The notes beneath the pieces are model-generated. The model did not search any database, was not told where the DNA came from, and saw only the letters and a list, made by a program, of their open reading frames with translations. A program made the position numbers and the translations under genes. Of a DNA stretch of 45,546 bases, positions 16,219 through 23,908 are shown piece by piece. The DNA is taken from assembly GCA_947643595.1 (NCBI GenBank), contig CANRWP010000025.1, positions 1 to 45,546 on the forward strand, read 5' to 3'. The DNA is from an uncultured bacterium (GTDB lineage: Bacteria > Bacillota > Clostridia > Lachnospirales > Lachnospiraceae). Every line of letters begins with the position of its first letter. Within the stretch, counting starts at the first letter, position 1.

Positions 16219-16229
16219 GTACAGATCCT

Positions 16230-16258
16230 TTGACATTTTTGTCTATTTGTGATAGACT
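16230..16258 (+). promoter_or_regulatory. Promoter of the second BlaI/M56 operon
   Basis: TTGACA at 16230-16235 is a perfect -35; after 17 bases TAGACT at 16253-16258 is a 4/6 match to the -10. The first palindromic operator lies across the spacer and -10, so bound repressor would block RNA polymerase. Confidence 0.75.
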
Positions 16259-16281
16259 AAATATGTCTATTAAAAATAGAC
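16241..16281 (+). promoter_or_regulatory. Two operators GTCTAT-N5-ATAGAC for the second BlaI-like repressor
   Basis: GTCTAT-TTGTG-ATAGAC (16241-16257) and GTCTAT-TAAAA-ATAGAC (16265-16281) have identical 6-base arms and 5-base centres, 24 bases centre to centre. They flank the -10 and the expected transcription start. Paired dyads before the repressor gene are the usual layout for autoregulated BlaI/MecI operons. The arm sequence is specific to this copy; no equivalent was seen before the first BlaI gene or the ferritin gene. Confidence 0.8.
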
Positions 16282-16296
16282 AGAGAGGAGAGAGAT

Positions 16297-16650
16297 ATGA
16301 CAGACTACAAACTGGGGGAAGTGGAATCCCGTTTTGCGGATATTATATGGGAGAATGAGCCGCTGACCACGAAGGAACTGGTGGGCTTGTGCGAGCGGGA
16401 ACTGCACTGGAAGAGGACGACGACCTATACGGTTTTAAAAAAACTGAGTGAGCACGGCATCTTTCAGATGCGGGAAAAGCAGGTGACATCCCTGATCTCC
16501 AGGGAGGACTATTACGCGGGCAGAAGCGAGCAGTTTGTGCAGGAGACGTTTCAGGGATCTCTCCCCGCTTTTATCGCCGCCTTTACGAAGCGCAAGACGC
16601 TGACGGAACAGGAGATCGCGGAGATACGAGGGATGATAGACCGATTTTAG
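16297..16650 (+). CDS. BlaI/MecI/CopY-family transcriptional repressor (second copy)
   Basis: A 117-residue winged-helix repressor: LGEVESRFADIIWENEPLTTKELV is the N-terminal part, and RTTTYTVLKKLSEHGIFQMREKQVTSLIS the recognition helix and wing (TTVYT-L--L--KG pattern). It is shorter than the first copy. GGAGAG precedes the ATG. Two perfect palindromes overlap the promoter 40-55 bases upstream, strong evidence of autorepression. An M56 protease gene follows after 8 bases. The two repressors are divergent in sequence, so they probably respond to different signals and sites. Confidence 0.92.
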   Translation: MTDYKLGEVESRFADIIWENEPLTTKELVGLCERELHWKRTTTYTVLKKLSEHGIFQMREKQVTSLISREDYYAGRSEQFVQETFQGSLPAFIAAFTKRKTLTEQEIAEIRGMIDRF

Positions 16651-16658
16651 GGGGACAT

Positions 16659-19394
16659 ATGGGACAGATTTTTTTAAAGGTATTGAATATGGGACTGACG
16701 GCGAGCTGGCTGATCCTGGCGGTGATGATCCTGCGGCTTTTTCTGAAAAGGGCGCCCCGGTGGACCGCCTGTCTGCTGTGGGCGCTGGTGGCGCTTAAAC
16801 TGATCTGCCCTTTTTCGATCGAGAGCGCTCTGAGTCTGATTCCGAGCAGTGAGCCTCTGCCGGAAAAGATCATGACCGGAAATACGTTTCAGGTGGATAC
16901 GGGGATCGGTTTTGTGGATGTTCCGGTGAACGATTATCTGGGGGATCATTATTATGAAGGGGTCACTGTACCGCTTGACAACGGAAATCGTGTGATGAAT
17001 GCGCTTGGCGTCATTTGGATAACAGGCGTTATCATAATGCTTTTGTACAGTTTTGTCAGTTGTTACAGGCTGTACCGGATCACCAGGGCGTCCATTTGTC
17101 TGAGAGAGAACATATTTCAGTGCGACGGTATTGATACCCCTTTTATTCTGGGGATCGTCAGACCGCGCATCTATCTGCCGAGCGGGATGGAGAAGGAGCA
17201 GACGGAGTATGTGATCGCCCATGAGCGGGCGCATCTGAAAAGTCGGGATCACTGGTGGAAACCGGCGGGTTTTCTTCTGCTGTCAGTCTACTGGTTCCAG
17301 CCCTTATGCTGGGTCTCCTATATTCTGCTCAGCAGAGATATCGAGTTTGCCTGTGATGAGAAGGTGATCTGTGCGTTGAGCGGAGAGGGGAAGAAGGCGT
17401 ATGCGGAGGCGCTGCTCTCCTGCAGCATAAGACAGAATATGGTCACAGCCTGTCCGCTCGCCTTCGGGGAAGTGGGCGCAAAGGAGCGAATAAAAAACGT
17501 ACTGCACTACAAAAAACCGGCGTTTTGGGTTCTTCTGGCGGCGCTCTTTTGTTGTATCACAGCGGCGGTATGCTTCCTGACGGGACCCAAGGAAGAGGGG
17601 GAGAGTACCTCGACCGAGGAGGAGATTGCGGTCTATATGGAGGACGTGCGAATGCGCGCGGAATGGTATGCGAAAACGGCCTATGAGGAAGCGCTTGACG
17701 GTCCTTACAATTATGATTACAGGAGCTGGCGCGTCAAATACTGGGAAAAGTGTTACACTTATGATGATCTGGAGAGAAAGGTCTATGAGGTTTACCGGTT
17801 TGACTATGAATTTCTGAGCGGATCGCCGGAGGATGTGGTGCTCGCGGGCGGAATGTCCGTCTCGAAGGACGGCTGGGTGACGCCGGATTATCCGGACAGC
17901 AGGTATCTTGTCTATGAGAAGGATGGAGAACAGCGGGAGTTTGCGGTGATGCTGTTTGAAAACGACTGTGTGCCCGGGGATGAGGTGTTTACGGCGGATC
18001 TTCTGGCGGCGGTGCGGGAGCAGGAATCGGAGGATACTCAGAGCGCGGAGCTGACGGAGTTTGTGGAGCGCTGGACGGAGGCTTTCGTCGCCAGAGACGG
18101 CGAGAGCATCGCGGGTATGATGTCGGCGGAGCTTAGGGCGGAGGCCATGCCGGATTCGGACGGGTACAGCTTCGGCTTCTCAAGCCCCTGGCCGCGGGAT
18201 GTCGATGCGGACTGCTTTTTTCAAATCTATGAGGAAGAGCAGAACCGGGCGGAAATCTACTACTATGCGCACACCTCGGATCCCCATGTCACCTGCTTGA
18301 GGGAGATACTGTGGCTTGGATGGGAAAATGACAGCTGTGTCGTGACAAGGAAAGAACTGAACTGGTATGAGGATATTGACACGGCGAAGGAATTTAGAGA
18401 GGCGTACACATCCTGGGGTTCTCTCGACGGGAGCAGGATGGATTACACGAAAAACGGCCTGGGGGAGACGTTAAATGAGAATGCGCTGCTCTCCAGCAGT
18501 ATGGCGTATCAAGATCTCTTTGAGCCAAAGAGCGCCGCCGCCTTTCTCTTAAATCTGTCCGACGATCCGAATAAGGTGCGGTACACGCTGCACGAGCCGG
18601 AGGGAAGCGGGCTTGTGGGACTGGATATCACCTTTTTGGAGGATAGGGAAACCTTTACGATCAGCATGTTTCAGCCCTACGGGGAAAACGGGATCTGGGT
18701 GCCGGTGGATGAGCGGATAGACGTGGTCGCAAGAATGATGAAAATAGACCGCGAGGAATGGAGCGGGTTTTGTATCGGAGAGATTCCGGAGCAGGAGATC
18801 AGGCTCTATGGCTATAACGACGAGGAAGTCGAGGACCGCGGCGTCGCGTTGGAGGTGGGGGAGGACGTATACTATTTTGACTGGTATTATACGAGCCCAA
18901 GAGACAGATTGCCGGAGTTGTACTGGGATGAAGAGAGGCAGGAACTGCAGATTTCCTGCGAAATTTATACAGGAACCGGCATTTCGGCGGAGGAATTTCA
19001 TATCCTGCGGATCGGTGACAATACAGTACAGGAGAGCCATTTCAGCCTGGAGGATTACTGCGCCATTCTGGAGGAGCGGATCGATTGGAGTTTTGATGAG
19101 GAGACCAGAAACCTTATCCTGACGGATAAAAAGAGCGGGGAAGCATTGCAGGCGGTGGCCATTCCGGAGGAACAGGGGGATAAAGTATCAGGTGTGGAAC
19201 TTGGAATGATATCCGGCTTTTCTCCCGGAAAACAAATAGATTTTCATGTCTATACGGGATACTATGTGGATGACTGGATCGGTGTGGCCGAGTATGAGAA
19301 TATGCCATGGCTTTTGTTTGAGGTGGTGACTGAGCGGAGGGAGAACGGAGATATCACTTTCGGGTTGGGGGAGTTGATAACATGGAGCGTGTGA
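16659..19394 (+). CDS. M56-family (BlaR1-like) metalloprotease with very large extracytoplasmic C-terminal region
   Basis: A 911-residue membrane protein. Residues 1-310 form the BlaR1 core: N-terminal helices, HERAH at residues 188-192 (zinc protease), FACDEKVI after it, and a final helix near residue 288 (PAFWVLLAALFCCITAAVCFL). About 590 extracytoplasmic residues follow, rich in acidic and aromatic residues, with no SxxK/KTG penicillin-binding signature. The segment near residue 465 (ELTEFVERWTEAFVARDGESIAGMMS) looks like the start of an NTF2-like domain; the rest is unassigned. It is far longer than BlaR1 (about 600). It presumably senses an extracellular signal and cleaves the upstream repressor. 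Confidence 0.82.
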   Translation: MGQIFLKVLNMGLTASWLILAVMILRLFLKRAPRWTACLLWALVALKLICPFSIESALSLIPSSEPLPEKIMTGNTFQVDTGIGFVDVPVNDYLGDHYYEGVTVPLDNGNRVMNALGVIWITGVIIMLLYSFVSCYRLYRITRASICLRENIFQCDGIDTPFILGIVRPRIYLPSGMEKEQTEYVIAHERAHLKSRDHWWKPAGFLLLSVYWFQPLCWVSYILLSRDIEFACDEKVICALSGEGKKAYAEALLSCSIRQNMVTACPLAFGEVGAKERIKNVLHYKKPAFWVLLAALFCCITAAVCFLTGPKEEGESTSTEEEIAVYMEDVRMRAEWYAKTAYEEALDGPYNYDYRSWRVKYWEKCYTYDDLERKVYEVYRFDYEFLSGSPEDVVLAGGMSVSKDGWVTPDYPDSRYLVYEKDGEQREFAVMLFENDCVPGDEVFTADLLAAVREQESEDTQSAELTEFVERWTEAFVARDGESIAGMMSAELRAEAMPDSDGYSFGFSSPWPRDVDADCFFQIYEEEQNRAEIYYYAHTSDPHVTCLREILWLGWENDSCVVTRKELNWYEDIDTAKEFREAYTSWGSLDGSRMDYTKNGLGETLNENALLSSSMAYQDLFEPKSAAAFLLNLSDDPNKVRYTLHEPEGSGLVGLDITFLEDRETFTISMFQPYGENGIWVPVDERIDVVARMMKIDREEWSGFCIGEIPEQEIRLYGYNDEEVEDRGVALEVGEDVYYFDWYYTSPRDRLPELYWDEERQELQISCEIYTGTGISAEEFHILRIGDNTVQESHFSLEDYCAILEERIDWSFDEETRNLILTDKKSGEALQAVAIPEEQGDKVSGVELGMISGFSPGKQIDFHVYTGYYVDDWIGVAEYENMPWLLFEVVTERRENGDITFGLGELITWSV

Positions 19395-19431
19395 TATATT
19401 CAGTGAAAGAGGATTGTACCTTTTTTAATAC

Positions 19432-19459
19432 TTGATTTTAGATAATGGGGGGGTATAAT
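19432..19459 (+). promoter_or_regulatory. Sigma-A type promoter of the zinc-ribbon membrane protein gene
   Basis: TTGATT at 19432-19437 and a perfect TATAAT at 19454-19459 are separated by 16 bases. The start codon at 19497 is 37 bases downstream, preceded by GAGGAGG-like Shine-Dalgarno sequence. Confidence 0.7.
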
Positions 19460-19496
19460 CAAGGTAAGGCAAAATATATATGAGGAGGAAACCGGA

Positions 19497-20072
19497 ATGG
19501 GTACATACTACAGACACAAAAAAACCGAGACCATCGATGTGCCATACTCTTTTAAGTGTGAGCAGTGCATGAAGGACAGCGGGCCGTTAAAAGCCACCAT
19601 CAAAGGCATGGAGGCGGAGATCAACAGCAATTACAGGGATCTGGAGTACAATAAGCAACAGAAACTGAACGAGATGGCGCACAAAAACCTTGTGAGCGAG
19701 GTGAAGGGAGCCTATAAGAACGCGACGGAGAAGAATATTTTCAGCAAGGCGTTTAAAGATGAATGTCCTCACTGCCACAAGCCGCAGTCCTGGGCAGTCA
19801 GCGGCATAAAAGATGATATGTTCGGAAATTCGATCGTCAGTCTGATCGTCGGTCTGATCGTGGCGGCGGGATGTTATTTCTTCTCGGGCGTGGAAAACGC
19901 GATGACGATCGCGATCGCCGCGTTTGGGATCAGCGTGGTGGTAGCGGTGGTATTCCTTGTGGTGAATATCGCGAAACTGAACGGAAAGAAAAAGCAGACG
20001 GCCAATGTGACACAGAGAAATGTGCCGGTGATCGAGTGGAGCGCGGTGCAGAATCTGCTGGATGAGAAGTAG
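19497..20072 (+). CDS. Hypothetical zinc-ribbon protein with two membrane helices
   Basis: A 191-residue protein of no family I recognise. C22-x2-C25 (KCEQCMK) near the N-terminus and CPHC (ECPHCHKP) near residue 90 could form one split zinc ribbon, separated by a charged, probably helical linker. Two hydrophobic helices follow at about residues 111-130 and 135-157, then a basic tail (LNGKKKQ). No signal peptide is present, so the ribbon is probably cytoplasmic. It has its own promoter, and the region after it contains repeats belonging to the next promoter. Confidence 0.7.
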   Translation: MGTYYRHKKTETIDVPYSFKCEQCMKDSGPLKATIKGMEAEINSNYRDLEYNKQQKLNEMAHKNLVSEVKGAYKNATEKNIFSKAFKDECPHCHKPQSWAVSGIKDDMFGNSIVSLIVGLIVAAGCYFFSGVENAMTIAIAAFGISVVVAVVFLVVNIAKLNGKKKQTANVTQRNVPVIEWSAVQNLLDEK

Positions 20073-20081
20073 AGCCGGTAA

Positions 20082-20133
20082 ATTGCCAAACCTGTCAAGA
20101 AAAACACATTGCCAACGCTGTCAAGAAAAACAC
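20082..20133 (+). repeat. Tandem 26-base direct repeat before ylxM
   Basis: Units at 20082-20107 and 20108-20133 both begin ATTGCCAA and end TGTCAAGAAAAACAC, with two mismatches in 26 bases. They fill the intergenic gap from 10 bases after the zinc-ribbon gene up to the -35 of the ylxM promoter. Confidence 0.88.
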
Positions 20134-20142
20134 TTGACAGCG
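20116..20142 (+). promoter_or_regulatory. 10-base inverted repeat overlapping the -35 of the ylxM-ffh promoter
   Basis: CGCTGTCAAG (20116-20125) and CTTGACAGCG (20133-20142) are perfect complements around a 7-base loop. The right arm contains TTGACA (20134-20139), and TAAACT (20157-20162) 17 bases on is a plausible -10. It could be an operator. It could also be a terminator for the upstream gene, since T-rich sequence follows; the T run is broken by A residues. Confidence 0.6.
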
Positions 20143-20216
20143 ATATTTATTTATAGTAAACTATCGCTTGTGGCTTGGAATACGCCGTGGCTTTTAGACG
20201 GAAAGGGCAGGCAGTT

Positions 20217-20570
20217 ATGGAAAAAATCGTGGAGCAGGGTCTTTTGTATGATTTTTACGGGGAACTGCTGACGGAACATCAGAGAAATATTTATGAGGAT
20301 GCGGTCTACAATGATATGTCTTTGGCGGAGATCGCGGAGCATTACGACATCAGCAGACAGGGTGTGCACGATCAGATCAAACGGTGCGGTAAGCTGCTGG
20401 CGGGTTATGAGGAAAAGCTGCATCTTGTAAAGAAGTTCACGGAGGCAAAGCGGATGATCGCGCGGATTGATTCGCTGGCAAAAGAGGGAGCGCTGGTGTC
20501 GGAGGAAGAGTGCAGGGAGCATCTGGAGGAGATCCGGCAGCTCACCGCAGAATTGATGGAGAATATATAA
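20217..20570 (+). CDS. ylxM: YlxM/UPF0122 family helix-turn-helix protein
   Basis: A 117-residue DNA-binding-type protein. [40 protein letters not shown] is a sigma-region-4-like helix-turn-helix and the family hallmark; the C-terminal half is a charged helix. YlxM is normally encoded directly before ffh and is thought to affect SRP, as seen here (0 bases between stop and ffh start). A TTG-initiated frame opens at 20175, but the conserved N-terminus begins at ATG 20217. It is transcribed from a promoter overlapped by direct and inverted repeats. Confidence 0.92.
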   Translation: MEKIVEQGLLYDFYGELLTEHQRNIYEDAVYNDMSLAEIAEHYDISRQGVHDQIKRCGKLLAGYEEKLHLVKKFTEAKRMIARIDSLAKEGALVSEEECREHLEEIRQLTAELMENI

Positions 20571-21938
20571 ATGGCTTTTGAAAGCTTGACAGATAAACTG
20601 CAGAATGTATTTAAGAAGCTGCGCGGCAAGGGCCGTCTGACCGAGGAGGATGTAAAGATCGCTCTGAAGGAAGTCAAGATGGCGCTTCTGGAGGCGGATG
20701 TAAACTTTAAGGTGGTGAAAAAGTTTGTAAAAGCCGTGGAAGAGCGGGCGATCGGTTCCGATGTGATGAACGGTTTGAACCCCGGACAGATGGTGATTAA
20801 GATCGTCAATGAGGAGATGACCGCATTGATGGGATCGGAGACGACGGAACTGAAGTTTCAGCCGGGAAAATCCATCACGACGATCATGATGTGCGGTCTG
20901 CAGGGCGCAGGTAAGACGACCACCACGGCGAAACTGGCGGGAAAGTTTAAGCTGAAGGGGAAAAAGCCTCTGTTGGTTGCCTGCGATGTGTACCGGCCCG
21001 CAGCTATCAAACAGCTGCAGATCAACGGAGAAAAGCAGGAAGTGGACGTATTTTCCATGGGTGGGAATCAGAGTCCGGTGGATATCGCGAAAGCCGCTCT
21101 GGAACACGCCCGGAAAAACGGTCATACGGTGGTAATTCTCGATACGGCGGGCCGTCTTCACGTCGATGAAGAGATGATGGCGGAACTGCAGAGGATCAAG
21201 GAAAATGTGGAAGTGCACCAGACTCTGCTCGTGGTGGATGCGATGACCGGTCAGGACGCGGTCAACGTGGCCTCCGAGTTTGATGAAAAAGTCGGTGTGG
21301 ACGGCGTTATTCTGTCGAAGATGGACGGCGATACCAGAGGCGGTGCGGCGCTTTCGGTCAAGGCGGTCACCGGCAAGCCGATCCTGTACGTCGGTATGGG
21401 TGAAAAACTTTCCGATCTGGAACAGTTTTATCCGGATCGCATGGCAGGCCGCATCCTGGGGATGGGCGACGTGCTCTCCCTGATCGAGAAAGCCCAGGAG
21501 AATATACAGATCGATGCAGACAAAGAAAAAGAGATGGCTGCAAAGATGAAAAAGGGAAAGTTCGATTTCGAGGACTATCTGGAGAGCATGAAGCAGATGC
21601 GGAACATGGGCGGGCTCGGAAGCCTTCTGTCCATGATGCCGGGACTGGGCGGGAAAGCCGATATTTCCTCCATGATAGATGAGAAGGACCTGGCGAGAAA
21701 CGAAGCGATCGTACTGTCCATGACGAAGAAAGAGCGGGCAAATCCCAAACTGTTAAATCCCGGCAGAAAGCACAGGATCGCGAAGGGGGCCGGCGTCGAT
21801 ATCGCCCAGGTGAACCGCTTTGTAAAACAGTTTGAGCAGAGCCAGAAGATGATGAAGCAGATGCAGGGAATGATGGGAAAGAAAGGCAGAGGTTCCCTCG
21901 GAGGAATGCTCGGCGGACGGGGAAGATTCCCTTTTTGA
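20571..21938 (+). CDS. ffh: Signal recognition particle GTPase Ffh (SRP54)
   Basis: A 455-residue cytoplasmic GTPase that with 4.5S/6S RNA delivers ribosomes making membrane proteins to FtsY. The N domain is at 1-90; the G domain has GLQGAGKTTTTAKLA (P-loop, about residue 107), DTAGR near 190 and SKMDGDTRGGAAL near 247; the Met-rich M domain runs from about 300 to the end, with MKKGKFDFEDYLESM and the RNA-binding stretch around IVLSMTKKERANP-LLN. The Gly-rich tail ends MLGGRGRFPF. Its ATG directly follows the ylxM stop. The next gene rpsP starts 93 bases later, so read-through or a separate promoter is possible. Confidence 0.98.
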   Translation: MAFESLTDKLQNVFKKLRGKGRLTEEDVKIALKEVKMALLEADVNFKVVKKFVKAVEERAIGSDVMNGLNPGQMVIKIVNEEMTALMGSETTELKFQPGKSITTIMMCGLQGAGKTTTTAKLAGKFKLKGKKPLLVACDVYRPAAIKQLQINGEKQEVDVFSMGGNQSPVDIAKAALEHARKNGHTVVILDTAGRLHVDEEMMAELQRIKENVEVHQTLLVVDAMTGQDAVNVASEFDEKVGVDGVILSKMDGDTRGGAALSVKAVTGKPILYVGMGEKLSDLEQFYPDRMAGRILGMGDVLSLIEKAQENIQIDADKEKEMAAKMKKGKFDFEDYLESMKQMRNMGGLGSLLSMMPGLGGKADISSMIDEKDLARNEAIVLSMTKKERANPKLLNPGRKHRIAKGAGVDIAQVNRFVKQFEQSQKMMKQMQGMMGKKGRGSLGGMLGGRGRFPF

Positions 21939-22031
21939 CGGTAGTAAAGCTGCACGGAGTGAGAAATTCTGTGAATAGCTGAAAATAAACTATATATTTT
22001 ATACTATAAAAAGAAAGCAGAGGAAAAAGAC

Positions 22032-22274
22032 ATGGTAAAAATCAGATTAAAGAGAATGGGACAGAAAAAAGCACCTTTTTACAGAATCGTGGTTTCTGAC
22101 AGCAGGAGCCCGAGAGACGGCAGATTCATCGAGGAGATCGGTACTTATGATCCCAAGACAGAGCCAAGCACCATCAAGATCAATGAGGAACTGGCAAAGA
22201 AATGGTTAGCGACCGGAGCACAGCCGACAGAGACCGTTGAAAAGCTTCTGAAAATAGCAGGTATTGAGAAATAA
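22032..22274 (+). CDS. rpsP: 30S ribosomal protein S16
   Basis: An 80-residue ribosomal protein. [21 protein letters not shown] is the universal S16 N-terminus, followed by [18 protein letters not shown] and a C-terminal [13 protein letters not shown] segment. It is full length. It opens the rpsP-khpA-rimM-trmD cluster, the standard order in Firmicutes. AGAGG lies 7 bases before the ATG. A TATATT/TATACT-rich stretch near 21990-22005 may hold its promoter. Confidence 0.98.
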   Translation: MVKIRLKRMGQKKAPFYRIVVSDSRSPRDGRFIEEIGTYDPKTEPSTIKINEELAKKWLATGAQPTETVEKLLKIAGIEK

Positions 22275-22306
22275 GATGATTTCAGGTCTTCTTTTGGAGG
22301 TGTAGA

Positions 22307-22534
22307 ATGAAGGAATTGGTTGAAGTAATTGCAAAAGCGCTTGTTGATAATCCGGAAGAAGTTGTAGTGACCCAAAAAGGCGAGGGCAGAAATATTACCG
22401 TCGAACTTCACGTGGCGGCTGACGATATGGGAAAAGTGATCGGAAAGCAGGGCAGGATCGCCAAGGCGATCCGCTCCGTTGTGAAAGCGGCTTCCACGAA
22501 GGACAATAAGAGAGTAGATGTGGAAATCATCTAA
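22307..22534 (+). CDS. khpA: KH-domain RNA-binding protein KhpA (YlqC)
   Basis: A 75-residue single KH-domain protein. MKELVEVIAKALVDNPEEV and ADDMGKVIGKQGRIAKAIRSVV carry the KH GxxG loop (GKQG). In Firmicutes KhpA pairs with KhpB/Jag and binds many RNAs, influencing division and sRNA action. TTTGGAGGTG precedes the ATG. It is encoded between rpsP and rimM as usual; a hairpin right after it may reduce transcription into rimM. Confidence 0.96.
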   Translation: MKELVEVIAKALVDNPEEVVVTQKGEGRNITVELHVAADDMGKVIGKQGRIAKAIRSVVKAASTKDNKRVDVEII

Positions 22535-22541
22535 AATAGAG

Positions 22542-22570
22542 AAGAATCCTGCACTGCAGGATTCTTTTTA
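22542..22570 (+). terminator. Rho-independent terminator/attenuator between khpA and rimM
   Basis: AAGAATCCTGCA (22542-22553) is complementary to TGCAGGATTCTT (22555-22566), with the central bases forming the loop, and TTTTT lies at the end. It is only 7 bases after the khpA stop and about 20 before the rimM start, so it probably sets the ratio of S16/KhpA to RimM/TrmD. Confidence 0.85.
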
Positions 22571-22588
22571 TCGGGGTTGAGGAGTATA

Positions 22589-23098
22589 ATGCAGGATAAA
22601 TTTCAGGTGGGAGCGATCGCTTCCGTGCATGGGATCAAAGGGGAAGTGAAGGTATTCCCCACGACAGATGAGCCGACAAAATTTAAAAAGCTGAAGTCGG
22701 TTATATTGAAGACCGAAAAGGAAGAACGGGAGATAGCCCTGCAGTCGGTCCGTTTTTTCAAGAATATGGTCATCGTGAAGTTTCAGGGCATTGAAAGTCC
22801 GGAGGATGCGCAGAAGTACAGGGGCGCAACGCTCTGGATCGCGAGGGAACAGGCGGTGCCGCTGCGGGAAAATGAGTATTACCGGGCGGACCTGATAGGT
22901 TTAACCGTCGTGACGGAGGACGGAGAAGAGCTGGGTATTTTGACGGATGTCCTGGAGACGGGGGCCAACGATGTGTATGAGGTGACGCTGTCCGATAAAA
23001 AAACAGCGCTTTTTCCGGCCATCCGGGAATGTATTAAAGAGGTGGATGTGGAAAAAGGATATATAAAAGTACATGTGATGGAAGGACTTCTCTCATGA
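22589..23098 (+). CDS. rimM: 16S rRNA processing protein RimM
   Basis: A 169-residue ribosome maturation factor that binds S19 and helps assemble the 30S head. FQVGAIASVHGIKGEVKVFPTTDEP is the typical N-terminal barrel start; the C-terminal PRC-barrel contains YYRADLIGLTVVTEDGEELG and ALFPAIRECIKEVDVEKGYIKVHVMEGLL. The frame opens at a TTG at 22577, but ATG 22589 follows GAGGAG closely and starts the conserved part. Its TGA overlaps the trmD start, so the two are translationally coupled. Confidence 0.97.
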   Translation: MQDKFQVGAIASVHGIKGEVKVFPTTDEPTKFKKLKSVILKTEKEEREIALQSVRFFKNMVIVKFQGIESPEDAQKYRGATLWIAREQAVPLRENEYYRADLIGLTVVTEDGEELGILTDVLETGANDVYEVTLSDKKTALFPAIRECIKEVDVEKGYIKVHVMEGLLS

Positions 23099-23850
23099 TG
23101 CATTTTCATATTCTGACTTTATTTCCCGATATGGTGCTGCGAGGGCTCAGGGAAAGCATTATCGGCCGCGCGGAATCGGCCGGGCATATCGGTATCGAGG
23201 CTCTCAATATACGGGATTACACATTGGATAAACACAAAAAAGTGGACGACTATCCCTATGGAGGCGGCGCCGGCATGCTGATGCAGGCGCAGCCTGTTTA
23301 CGATGCATATCTGGAAGTGCAGCGCAGGATTTTTGAGCGGAGAGAAAAAGAGGGGAGTGCGGATAGACAAAAGCCCCGGGTCGTCTATGTGACTCCCCAG
23401 GGGGAGGTCTTTCGCCAGGAGATGGCAAAGGAATTTGCCGGGGAGGAGGATCTGATCCTTCTGTGCGGCCACTATGAAGGAATTGACGAGCGGGTGCTGG
23501 AAACCATAGTGACGGATTATGTGTCGATCGGGGATTATGTGCTCACCGGGGGAGAGCTGCCGGCCATGGTGATGGTGGACGCGATCGCCCGCATGGTGCC
23601 GGGCGTATTGACCAACCGGCTCTCTGGGGAGACAGAGTCCTTTTCGGACAATCTGCTGGAATATCCCCAGTATACCAGGCCGGAGAACTGGAATGGAAAG
23701 ACCGTGCCGGCGATCCTGCTCTCCGGCGACCACGCGAAAGTGGATGACTGGCGGCTGCAGATGGCGAAACAGCGCACGCGGGAGAGAAGACCGGACCTGT
23801 ATGCGCTGTATGAAAAAGTGAATCCGGTGACAGAGAAAAAGAGAAAATAA
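23095..23850 (+). CDS. trmD: tRNA (guanine-N1-)-methyltransferase TrmD
   Basis: A 251-residue knotted SPOUT methyltransferase making m1G37 in tRNAs. MHFHILTLFPDM begins it; DYPYGGGAGMLMQAQPV, LLCGHYEGIDERV and SIGDYVLTGGELPAM form the SAM-binding trefoil knot, and the C-terminal helical domain carries RRPDLY. ATG codons at 23095 and 23098 overlap the rimM stop, and the second may be used since the family starts MHF. Length is normal (about 240). Confidence 0.98.
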   Translation: MMHFHILTLFPDMVLRGLRESIIGRAESAGHIGIEALNIRDYTLDKHKKVDDYPYGGGAGMLMQAQPVYDAYLEVQRRIFERREKEGSADRQKPRVVYVTPQGEVFRQEMAKEFAGEEDLILLCGHYEGIDERVLETIVTDYVSIGDYVLTGGELPAMVMVDAIARMVPGVLTNRLSGETESFSDNLLEYPQYTRPENWNGKTVPAILLSGDHAKVDDWRLQMAKQRTRERRPDLYALYEKVNPVTEKKRK

Positions 23851-23908
23851 CAATATCTTTCCGCTTTTCCGCATATACATGGAATAAACGAGGTAAGAGG
23901 AGAATTTC

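Noticed and set aside
13903-19394. Beta-lactam resistance locus
   Set aside because: BlaI/M56 pairs are present, but there is no beta-lactamase or mecA-like gene, and neither sensor tail has penicillin-binding motifs.
20082-20133. CRISPR-like repeats
   Set aside because: Only two adjacent units without spacers and no cas genes; they are a tandem duplication at a promoter.
20151-21218. 355-residue open frame on the minus strand
   Set aside because: It lies antisense to ylxM and ffh, has no recognisable domain and is low-complexity His/Leu/Arg-rich, as expected for the shadow of a GC-biased gene.
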